Source of the DNA: JAAZMI01 sp050948785
GTDB taxonomy: Bacteria; Bacillota; Dethiobacteria; DTU022; UBA8154
Assembly: GCA_050948785.1 (NCBI GenBank)
Contig: JBMNEM010000001.1
Location: forward strand, 62,001-126,000
Length of the DNA stretch: 64,000 nucleotides
Direction: 5' to 3'
Shown here: piece after piece, positions 57,416-64,000 of the stretch
How positions within the stretch are numbered: the first letter of the stretch is position 1
How the letters are laid out: each line of letters opens with the position of its first letter
Notes under the pieces: generated by a model
Seen by the model: only the letters and a program-made list of their open reading frames with translations
What the model was told of the DNA's origin: nothing
The model's database searches: none
Position numbers and translations under genes: made by a program

Positions 57416-58744
57416 TTGAATTACCAGGAGGCCCTTGCCTGGATTCACAGTATCGGCAGGTTTGGCATGAACCAGGGTTTGCAGAGAATTAAAAAGTTAT
57501 TAAGTTATCTGGGGGATCCCCATAAAAAGTTGAATTTTTTGCATATTGGTGGCACTAACGGCAAAGGTTCCACAGCTGCTTTTGCTGCTGCAGTCCTGGA
57601 AGCTGCCGGCTACAGGGTAGGGCTGTATACCTCACCTTATTTGGAGAAATTTACCAACCGTATGGCGATTAACGGTCAGGATATTACCCCGGAGAGACTT
57701 GTGGAGCTGGTGAAAAAAGTAAAACCTTTTGTGGAAGAGATTGCTGCCGATCCGCTCTGTGGGCATCCTACCGAATTTGAGGTAGTCACGGCGCTGGCGT
57801 TGACCTATTTCGCCCAGGAATCTCCTGATATTGTTGTCCTGGAAGTGGGTTTGGGGGGGAGGCTGGATGCTACCAATGCAGTTTGCCCCCTGGTAACGGC
57901 GATGAGTACGATCAGCCTGGAACACACTCAGGTTTTGGGTCATACTGTGGAAGCTATTGCCCGGGAAAAAGCGGGTATTATCAAAGAAGGCGGTGTAGTG
58001 GTTACCCAGGCCCAAGAAGCCGCTCTGGGAGTGATCGCTGAGACTTGCCGCCAAAAAAATGTTCCTCTTTTTCGGCTGGGTGAGGAGTTTAAAGTAGAAA
58101 AAATCGGCGGCAATCTTGATGGTCAAACCTTTCTTTACCGCGGCCTTCACCACCATTTTCCTGATTTACGGATCAGCATGCTCGGGGATTACCAGGTAAA
58201 CAATGCCGCGCTCGCGCTGGCTGCATTGGAACTGTTAGAAGAAAAAGGTTATTCTATACCAAAAGAGGCTTTTTATCAGGGTTTGGCGTGCACGAGGTGG
58301 CCCGGCCGGTTGGAAATTATGCACCGGGAACCGCTGGTAGTTGTGGATGGTGCCCATAATTTGGAGGCATTCCAGAACCTGCGGGCTGCGCTGCAGCATA
58401 TTTTTTCTTACCGCCGGCTGATCCTAATGCTTGGCCTTTTGGATGATAAGGCGATGGAAGAAATTTTGGCCGATATTTTACCTCTGGCCGATGTGCTGAT
58501 TATTACGGAACCCAACAGCCCGCGTGCCGCGGACTCCCGGGTTTTAGAAAATATTGCCAATAAAATAATATCCGGACCAATTTATGTCCGGAAAAAAATT
58601 CCCGAGGCTATTCAACTGGCTCTTTCCCTGGCGGGAACGCCGGATCTGGTTGTGATTGCCGGCTCATTATATCTAATTAGTGATGCCCGCTGGGTTTTAA
58701 AGGATAAATCGTTGGCAAAGACAAGGACTGATCAACCCCGTTAA
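57416..58744 (+). CDS. folC: Folylpolyglutamate synthase/dihydrofolate synthase
   Basis: 442 residues. ATP-site GGTNGKGSTAAFAAAVLEAA (about 44-63), GLYTSPYLEKFTNRMAING, LEVGLGGRLDATNAV and VDGAHNLEAFQNLRAAL are the FolC/Mur-ligase motifs. It adds glutamates to folates, needed for C1 metabolism in acetogens and similar anaerobes. TTG 57416 gives the usual N-terminus MNYQEALAWIHSIGRFGMNQ with GGGGGTGG 5 bases upstream; GTG 57407 is the alternative. Confidence 0.94.
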   Translation: MNYQEALAWIHSIGRFGMNQGLQRIKKLLSYLGDPHKKLNFLHIGGTNGKGSTAAFAAAVLEAAGYRVGLYTSPYLEKFTNRMAINGQDITPERLVELVKKVKPFVEEIAADPLCGHPTEFEVVTALALTYFAQESPDIVVLEVGLGGRLDATNAVCPLVTAMSTISLEHTQVLGHTVEAIAREKAGIIKEGGVVVTQAQEAALGVIAETCRQKNVPLFRLGEEFKVEKIGGNLDGQTFLYRGLHHHFPDLRISMLGDYQVNNAALALAALELLEEKGYSIPKEAFYQGLACTRWPGRLEIMHREPLVVVDGAHNLEAFQNLRAALQHIFSYRRLILMLGLLDDKAMEEILADILPLADVLIITEPNSPRAADSRVLENIANKIISGPIYVRKKIPEAIQLALSLAGTPDLVVIAGSLYLISDARWVLKDKSLAKTRTDQPR

Positions 58745-58751
58745 TCAATCA

Positions 58752-58910
58752 TTATTGATGCGCGTGCCTGTAAGCGACAAGAACTATTTCTTGCTCTTCC
58801 GACCGTTCGTTTTGGGGGTCGGCCAGGTTGCTTAAAGTTTTTTCAGCTTCCTTTAATCTTTGGAGCTCTTTTTCGGTGAGGTTTGCTAAGGAATATTGTC
58901 CGCAAGTCAT
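58752..58910 (-). CDS. Small conserved-looking protein of unknown function (52 residues)
   Basis: ATG 58910 has an ideal ribosome site (AAAGGAGG, 7 bases upstream). The protein starts MTCGQYSLANLTEKELQRLK and ends EEQEIVLVAYRHAHQ. It is mostly one amphipathic helix (EKELQRLKEAEKTLSNLADP) with one Cys. The pattern of an N-terminal ASLT/ANLTxEEL helix and a C-terminal LVAY strand resembles small proteins I have seen in other Clostridia, but I cannot name it. It runs convergently into folC. Confidence 0.65.
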   Translation of the reverse strand: MTCGQYSLANLTEKELQRLKEAEKTLSNLADPQNERSEEQEIVLVAYRHAHQ

Positions 58911-59093
58911 ATTGTTTTCCTCCTTTTAGTGATATAAATATTATTTGCTTGGAGATAAGATTTATACAGTTTAAAAAAAGGGAGAGAGGATAAACTAAAA
59001 ACGTGCCAACGCAAATTATTATTATTTGAACAGGTAATAAATATTCCGGCACGGGGGTGTAGCGCGGCCTCATAAAAAGCAGGCCGGTAGAAG

Positions 59094-59279
59094 ATGTATA
59101 ATGAGGAATACTTAACACTGGAAGAAGCTTCTAAATACCTTCGCCTTTCTTTGGGCAGCATTGATAAATTTATCAGTCAGAATGAACTGCAGGCTTTCAA
59201 AAAGGGGCGTTTGATCAAACGTTCTGTTTTGGAAGATTTTACGGAAACTTGGGGTGAAAGGGAGGAGTTTCCCGATTAA
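59094..59279 (+). CDS. Small excisionase-family helix-turn-helix protein
   Basis: A 61-residue protein with a MerR/Xis-type DNA-binding domain: YLTLEEASKYLRLSLGSIDK FISQNEL as the HTH, then the FKKGRLIKRSVLEDF wing and helix. No integrase or phage genes are nearby. It sits 19 bases upstream of nrdJ on the same strand, so it may regulate ribonucleotide reductase expression. Confidence 0.7.
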   Translation: MYNEEYLTLEEASKYLRLSLGSIDKFISQNELQAFKKGRLIKRSVLEDFTETWGEREEFPD

Positions 59280-59298
59280 ATAAGGGGAAAGAAGGTTT

Positions 59299-61626
59299 AT
59301 GGTCATACCGAAAAAATATGTTGAGTTGGCCAAGCTGGTTAAAGAGCAGGCTGAAACAAAAATATCCCTGGAAGAGATGCTGCAATTTGCAGAGAAACTG
59401 GAAACAGCGGAGCCCACTGAAAATGCTTTAAAGGTAGCGGCCAGTCGTTATTTCCGCCGTGATGAAGAGGGGAAAATTTGTGAAGATTGGCAGGGTATGC
59501 TGGAGCGGGTGGCGCGGGACCTGGCCACCGGAGAAGATGGCCAGGTCGATGAAAAGCTGGCTTTCATTTTTCAAAAAGTGATGGCCGCGGGGCTTTTTTT
59601 TCCGAACAGTCCCACCTTGATGAATGCGGGGACGCCGGTTCAGCAACTGCAGGCCTGTTTTGTCCTGCCCATCGAGGATTCCATGGAGAGCATTTTTGAA
59701 ACGCTGAAGCACTCCGCATTAATCCAGAAAAGCGGCGGGGGCATAGGTTACTTTATAGGCAAGATCCGTCATAAAGGGGCGATTGTCCGCAGTACCGGGG
59801 GACAAGCTTCCGGGCCGCTTTCCTTTCTCTCTGTTTATAATAAAGTGAGCGGCGAAATACGGCAGGGTGGGCGGCGGCGGGGTGCCAGCCTGGCAACGCT
59901 GAATTATAACCACCCGGATATTTTCGAATTCATTGACAGCAAGCGCCAGGGTGAAGAACTGAGCAATTTTAATCTTTCGGTGCGTGTGGATAACAGCTTT
60001 ATGGAAGCCGTGGAAAAAAATGAAGAATATGATTTAATTGATCCCCGTAATGGAGAGCCGACTGGAGAAAGGCTTTCCGCCAGAGAGGTTTTTAATCGTC
60101 TTGTCGAGAATGCGTACAGGAACGGGGAGCCGGGCCTTTTGTTTGAAGAGGCGATCAATGCCGAAAACCCCACACCGCACCTGGGAAAAATGGAAGCCAC
60201 AAATCCCTGCGGAGAGCAGCCACTTTTACCTTATGAGAGCTGCAACCTGGGGAGCATTAACCTGGCACGGATGCTCAAAAAAGAAGAGGGCGGCCGGTCT
60301 GTCCCCGATTGGGAAAAAATTGGTTTTATCACGCAGATAGCTACTATTTTCCTGGACTGTGTCATAGATCGTAATAGGCCTCCTCTTCCCCAGATAGAAA
60401 AAATCATGCAGGGAAACCGCAAAATAGGGCTGGGGATCATGGGTTTGGCCCAGTATTTGATCCAGCAAGGGATCCCGTATAATACGGAAAAAGGGTTTTC
60501 TGCGGCAGAGGAAGTGATGAAAGTAATTGCCGTGCAGTCCAAGGTTACTTCCCGGCAGCTGGCCCTGGAAAAGGGAACTTTTCCATATTTTCCGGGATCC
60601 ATTTGGGACCGGCTGCAGCTTCCGCAGCGCAATGCCACAACGACCACAATTGCGCCCACCGGTTCCCTTTCTATTTTTGCGAATGCTTCACCCAGTGCCG
60701 AGCCTCTTTTTGGGGTTGGCTTTGCCCGCAATATTTTGGATGGGCGGCTTGTGCAGGTGGATCATGTTTTTGAAGAAATGTGGCGTGCACGTTTTGGGGA
60801 AGAACTCCCGGCTGCTTTAAGGGAATCAATCGGAGAAAAGGGACCGGAGGGGATCAGTGAACTTGCCGCGATCCCCGAGGATCTGCGCCGCCTGTTTATC
60901 TGTGCCCATGATATTGCACCTTTGGAGCATATCAGGATGCAGGCATCTTTACAAAAATGGGTGGATAACGCTGTTTCCAAAACAATCAATGCCCCGGAGC
61001 ATGCTACCGTGGAAGAATGCCGGGAGGCTTTTCTTCAGGCCTGGCGCCTGGGCGTCAAAGGTATAACCTACTACCGGGACGGCTCCAGGGATCGGCAGGT
61101 GATCACCTCTACCGCTGCACAAAAGAAAGGCGAAGAGGCAAAAGGCGGTGCCGTACCACGGGGGCGGCCTGAAACCACTTACGGGCAAACTACCCGTAAA
61201 CGCATTGGTTTTTGTGGAAAACTATATGTAACTGTCAACAAAGAGATCATGGAGGATGGTACGGAGCAGGTTTGTGAGGTCTTTACTTCTGTAGGCGAGG
61301 AGGGCTGCCCTCCTTTATCCAATGCCCTGGCCAAAATCATCTCCATTTCTATTCGTGCAGGCGTGGATATTGGTGAAATTATTGAAAAACTACGTGAGGA
61401 AAAATGTCCATCCTGCATTATGCACCCGGAGACGACGGTGCTTTCCTGTACTGATTTTATCGGGCAGGAATTGGCCAAAGCAGCCCGGAAAAAAATTCCT
61501 TACCGCCTTAATGCTGTCGGGGGCCCGAAAAATATCCGTATCTGCAGCTCATGCAAAATTGGCTATATGATCCCCGATGCACTCTGCAGCTACTGTGATT
61601 ACTGTGGTTATACTATCTGTGGGTAA
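59299..61626 (+). CDS. nrdJ: Class II (adenosylcobalamin-dependent) ribonucleotide reductase
   Basis: 775 residues. The catalytic barrel has FFPNSPTLMNAGTPVQQLQA, CFVLPIEDSMESIFETLKHS, NLSVRVDNSFMEAV, the active-site loop NPCGEQPLLPYESCNLGSIN and TTTIAPTGSLSIFANASPSA. The C-terminal zinc-ribbon extension ends in CSYCDYCGYTICG and supplies redox cysteines. It makes dNTPs without oxygen, using B12, in keeping with the cobalamin riboswitch unit at 7915. There is no N-terminal ATP-cone, so overall activity regulation by dATP is not expected. ATG 59299 has GGGGAAAGAAGG upstream. Confidence 0.95.
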   Translation: MVIPKKYVELAKLVKEQAETKISLEEMLQFAEKLETAEPTENALKVAASRYFRRDEEGKICEDWQGMLERVARDLATGEDGQVDEKLAFIFQKVMAAGLFFPNSPTLMNAGTPVQQLQACFVLPIEDSMESIFETLKHSALIQKSGGGIGYFIGKIRHKGAIVRSTGGQASGPLSFLSVYNKVSGEIRQGGRRRGASLATLNYNHPDIFEFIDSKRQGEELSNFNLSVRVDNSFMEAVEKNEEYDLIDPRNGEPTGERLSAREVFNRLVENAYRNGEPGLLFEEAINAENPTPHLGKMEATNPCGEQPLLPYESCNLGSINLARMLKKEEGGRSVPDWEKIGFITQIATIFLDCVIDRNRPPLPQIEKIMQGNRKIGLGIMGLAQYLIQQGIPYNTEKGFSAAEEVMKVIAVQSKVTSRQLALEKGTFPYFPGSIWDRLQLPQRNATTTTIAPTGSLSIFANASPSAEPLFGVGFARNILDGRLVQVDHVFEEMWRARFGEELPAALRESIGEKGPEGISELAAIPEDLRRLFICAHDIAPLEHIRMQASLQKWVDNAVSKTINAPEHATVEECREAFLQAWRLGVKGITYYRDGSRDRQVITSTAAQKKGEEAKGGAVPRGRPETTYGQTTRKRIGFCGKLYVTVNKEIMEDGTEQVCEVFTSVGEEGCPPLSNALAKIISISIRAGVDIGEIIEKLREEKCPSCIMHPETTVLSCTDFIGQELAKAARKKIPYRLNAVGGPKNIRICSSCKIGYMIPDALCSYCDYCGYTICG

Positions 61627-61731
61627 GGAAATTGGCAAACAAACAAAGGAACGGCCTGTTGTTCAGGCCAGGTAAGCTTAACTTGATTGCTGGTGAATTT
61701 TAATAACGGATTTATTGGGGGAGGTAGAAAA

Positions 61732-62904
61732 TTGAGTCTACCGGAATATATTGGTCCCTGTGCTCTGGGAATTAAAATGGGCATTATTTTACCTGGTTGT
61801 GATTTGGTTGACTTAATTCTGGAATCTCTGCAAAAATTGGACAGGGATGGTCTGCTTGCGTCCCGGGATGCGCTTTGTATTACGGAATCCGTGTTGGCCC
61901 GTGCACAAAATAATTTTGTAACAACTGCAGAGGTGGCCAATGAGGTTAAAGAAAAAATGTCTCTTTTGCCGGCACAGAAAATAGGGGTTCTTTTCCCTAT
62001 TGCCAGCCGTAACCGTTTTAATCTTGTCCTGGAAGGAATCGCAGCGACTGTGCCGCAGGGGGAAGTTATTGTGCAGCTGTCTTATCCCTGCGATGAGGTG
62101 GGAAATCAGTTTATTCCCCCGGAAGTGGCGGCCAAGCTGGAGTCTCAAAAAAAAGATTTGATTACTCCGGAAGACCTTGGGAAAAACTATTTTCACCCTG
62201 TTACCGGGATCGATTATCTGGAACTGTACCGTCAAACTATCACCAAAACAGGGGCGCGTCCAACCATATTTTTATGTAACGATCCTTTGAGAATTTTAGA
62301 ATATCACCCTGATGCCGTTATTGCCGCAGATATTCATACGCGGGAGGGGACCAGGCAGAAGCTGGCTGCTCAGATTCCAAATGTATTCACCTTACAGGAT
62401 TTGTTTAATGACAGCAGCCTTGAAGCCTGGTCGGAATGGGGGCTTTTAGGCAGCAACATGTCCGCTGGAAACATGATTAAACTTGCTCCCCGGGAGGCGG
62501 ATAAATTTGCCTATGCACTGCAGGAGCGGATTTTTCAGGAAACGGGCAAAAAAGTGGAGGTCATTATTAATGGGGATGGCGCTTATAAAGACCCCCGCAG
62601 CGGTATTTATGAACTGGCGGATCCGCTGCCGGCTTTTGGTGCGACCTCCGGGGTAAACAACCTGCGCCAGGGGTTAAAGATTAAATACCTGATCGATATT
62701 TATCACCAGCAGGGAAAATCGAAGCAGGAAATCACCGCACTGCTGGCAGAAGAGGCTGCCAAAGAAAGGGAACCTGATTGTATGGAATTGGGGGGGACAA
62801 CACCCCGGCGCATGGAGGATGTCCTGGCCAGCCTTGCGGATCTGGTCAGCGGTTCAGCTGATGCCGGAACGCCGTTGGTGCTGATTAAAGGGATTGTTCC
62901 CTGA
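61732..62904 (+). CDS. CofE-like (F420-0:L-glutamate ligase family) protein
   Basis: 390 residues from TTG 61732 (GGGGAGG 6 bases upstream). The N-terminal IKMGIILPGCDLVDLILESL and the following DALCITESVLARAQNNF match the CofE pattern (IxPGDDL... DVLVVTxKxVSxAEG). GDGAYKDPRSGIYELADPLP and FGATSGVNNLRQGLKIKYLI are further family-like stretches. CofE adds glutamate to F420-0, but no other F420 gene is seen and the protein is longer than archaeal CofE (about 250). In Clostridia the family may have another substrate. It overlaps the end of lnt (convergent) by 20 bases. Confidence 0.7.
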   Translation: MSLPEYIGPCALGIKMGIILPGCDLVDLILESLQKLDRDGLLASRDALCITESVLARAQNNFVTTAEVANEVKEKMSLLPAQKIGVLFPIASRNRFNLVLEGIAATVPQGEVIVQLSYPCDEVGNQFIPPEVAAKLESQKKDLITPEDLGKNYFHPVTGIDYLELYRQTITKTGARPTIFLCNDPLRILEYHPDAVIAADIHTREGTRQKLAAQIPNVFTLQDLFNDSSLEAWSEWGLLGSNMSAGNMIKLAPREADKFAYALQERIFQETGKKVEVIINGDGAYKDPRSGIYELADPLPAFGATSGVNNLRQGLKIKYLIDIYHQQGKSKQEITALLAEEAAKEREPDCMELGGTTPRRMEDVLASLADLVSGSADAGTPLVLIKGIVP

Positions 62905-64000
62905 GGAAAGACTTGCGGCAGGCGATAAAAAGGATTAACAGGCAGGGGTAAAGGAAGTAGTTGCCGCCAAGAAGGTAAAGGGTCTGGCGACGGGGCATTT
63001 TTGTCTCCAGAAGGGCTACTCCTTCCTGTAAAACAGGCAAGCGTAAAACTTCCTGGCCGTAGGGATCAAAAGAGATGGTATAGCCGGTATTGGCGATCTG
63101 TGTAACGCCCACTCCTGTTTCCAGAGCCCGGATGGCCGCGGCGCGCGCATGCTGTTCCAACCCGTTGCTGTCCAGAAACCAGGCATCGTTGGTGAGAACA
63201 AAGAGATGGTCAGCACCTTTTTGCACAATACTACGGGCCGGGTGAGGAAAATAAGATTCAAAACAGATGATCCCGCCAAAAAAGAAATCCTTAAAATTAA
63301 AACTTTGAGCAGCGGTTCCGGGTGTATAGGTTCCCAGGGAAATGTTCAGGTTGAAAAAGCTGTTTAACAAGTTGGGCAAAGGGAAATACTCTGCAAACGG
63401 GACCAATTTGATTTTATCGTAGCGTTTTCCTAAGTTCTCCCTATCTTTTTGCAGGAGGACGGAGTTGAATGTTTTCTGTTCGCTTTGATCTTCATACATG
63501 GCTCCAAAAAGTATGGCGGCTCCTGTTTCTTCCGAGAGGGCGGCCATTTCTTTTTCTGCTTCAGGGTGATTTCTTGCCACGTTGGCGGAAAAAACTGTTT
63601 CGGGCCAGACAATTAAATCGAGAGGGGCATAAAGAGTGTGTGCCCGGCGGCTTAAATCCAGGTATTTTTGAAAATTTTGGCGGGACAGGGAGGGGTTGAG
63701 GATATCTTCCTGGGGGATATTGCCTTGCACCAGGGCCAGACGTAAGGGTCTGTCATTTTTCTCTACAGGAAAAAGAGAAGGCAGGTATAAGCCGCCCCCT
63801 AAAAGAGCAAGAAAGATGAAAACAGAAATGATTATCTCTCTGCAGCAGCGGCGGCCAACTTTTTCCCGGTGGCTGCGCCAGAGTAGAAAAATAAGCGCCT
63901 GTGCGAAGACCATTAAAAAGGAAAGGCCCCAGTAGCCGTACAGGGAGATGCTTTGCAAGAGAGGGATACTTTCCTGAGTGTAGCCTAAAAAACCGCCTGT
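62885..64000 (-). CDS. lnt: Apolipoprotein N-acyltransferase, C-terminal part (runs off window)
   Basis: The open frame continues to the window edge (TGGFLGYTQESIPLLQS before the internal TTG 63958). It carries transmembrane helices (GLSFLMVFAQALIFLLW, IIISVFIFLALLGGGLYLP) and the nitrilase domain with Glu in IVWPETVFSANVA, Lys in KIKLVPFAEYFPLP and Cys in GGIICFESYFP, the Lnt catalytic triad. A final membrane helix (LYLLGGNYFLYPCLLILFIA) closes it. Lnt N-acylates lipoproteins; it is standard in diderm bacteria and patchy in Clostridia. Predicted lipoproteins occur in this window (opuAC, DUF4349). Confidence 0.92.
   Translation of the reverse strand, partial: TGGFLGYTQESIPLLQSISLYGYWGLSFLMVFAQALIFLLWRSHREKVGRRCCREIIISVFIFLALLGGGLYLPSLFPVEKNDRPLRLALVQGNIPQEDILNPSLSRQNFQKYLDLSRRAHTLYAPLDLIVWPETVFSANVARNHPEAEKEMAALSEETGAAILFGAMYEDQSEQKTFNSVLLQKDRENLGKRYDKIKLVPFAEYFPLPNLLNSFFNLNISLGTYTPGTAAQSFNFKDFFFGGIICFESYFPHPARSIVQKGADHLFVLTNDAWFLDSNGLEQHARAAAIRALETGVGVTQIANTGYTISFDPYGQEVLRLPVLQEGVALLETKMPRRQTLYLLGGNYFLYPCLLILFIACRKSFLREQSL

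Overview
The window comes from a spore-forming, strictly anaerobic Bacillota bacterium, most likely class Clostridia. The evidence is the trigger factor-clpP-clpX-lonB-lonA block, an ECF sigma/anti-sigma module, 2-oxoacid:ferredoxin oxidoreductase genes, B12-dependent ribonucleotide reductase, acetyl-CoA synthetase, two carbonic anhydrases and a BirA/BioY regulon. Class and lifestyle (acetogenic or syntrophic acetate user) are inference; no rRNA is present.

Region 1 (1-7700) is the right part of a mobile element. It holds a cut-off IS3-family insertion sequence, a run of toxin-antitoxin loci in which only hicAB looks complete, and a plasmid-type segregation cassette: an actin-like ParM, nine phased direct repeats, and a small ParR-like protein. 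An EAL-domain phosphodiesterase, an excisionase and a tyrosine integrase follow, and the element abuts the 3' end of tRNA-Ala(CGC). Region 2 (7700-10550) is a cobalamin riboswitch followed by a secreted alpha/alpha-barrel plus SLH protein and a frameshifted DUF4430 protein. Together these resemble the two halves of animal intrinsic factor. Region 3 (10800-15470, all minus) has two paralogous proteins of unknown function and an opuC-A-B glycine betaine transporter behind a c-di-AMP (ydaO) riboswitch. Region 4 (15483-18390, minus) is an ECF sigma (frameshifted), anti-sigma, DUF4367 protein, azlC and azlD row. Region 5 (18555-34370, mostly plus) has cinA, gamma- and beta-carbonic anhydrases, a large FAD/Fe-S oxidoreductase with an MvhD-like tail, YyaL, acs, and a 2-oxoacid oxidoreductase operon whose ferredoxin subunit is fused to a GltD-like flavoprotein.

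Region 6 (34370-40760) has an array of REP-like repeats, a frameshifted cyclic-2,3-diphosphoglycerate-synthetase-like GTPase, and carAB under a PyrR-type attenuator. CarA has lost its glutaminase Cys and His (both Ser), so the enzyme should use free ammonia. Region 7 (40850-44120) has a frameshifted HicB-like gene, a TtcA-like thiolase, ammonia-dependent nadE and a galT-like gene. Region 8 (44220-64000) is tig-clpP-clpX-lonB-lonA, bioY-birA with a BirA operator, valS-folC, a 52-residue small protein, an HTH gene with nrdJ, a CofE-like gene, and the C-terminal part of lnt running off the window.

The themes that tie the window together are cobalamin (riboswitch, intrinsic-factor-like proteins, NrdJ), ammonia and bicarbonate use (CarA/B, NadE, carbonic anhydrases), and decay. 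At least six genes carry single-base frameshifts or truncations, and REP-like and IS200/IS605-like relics are scattered between genes.
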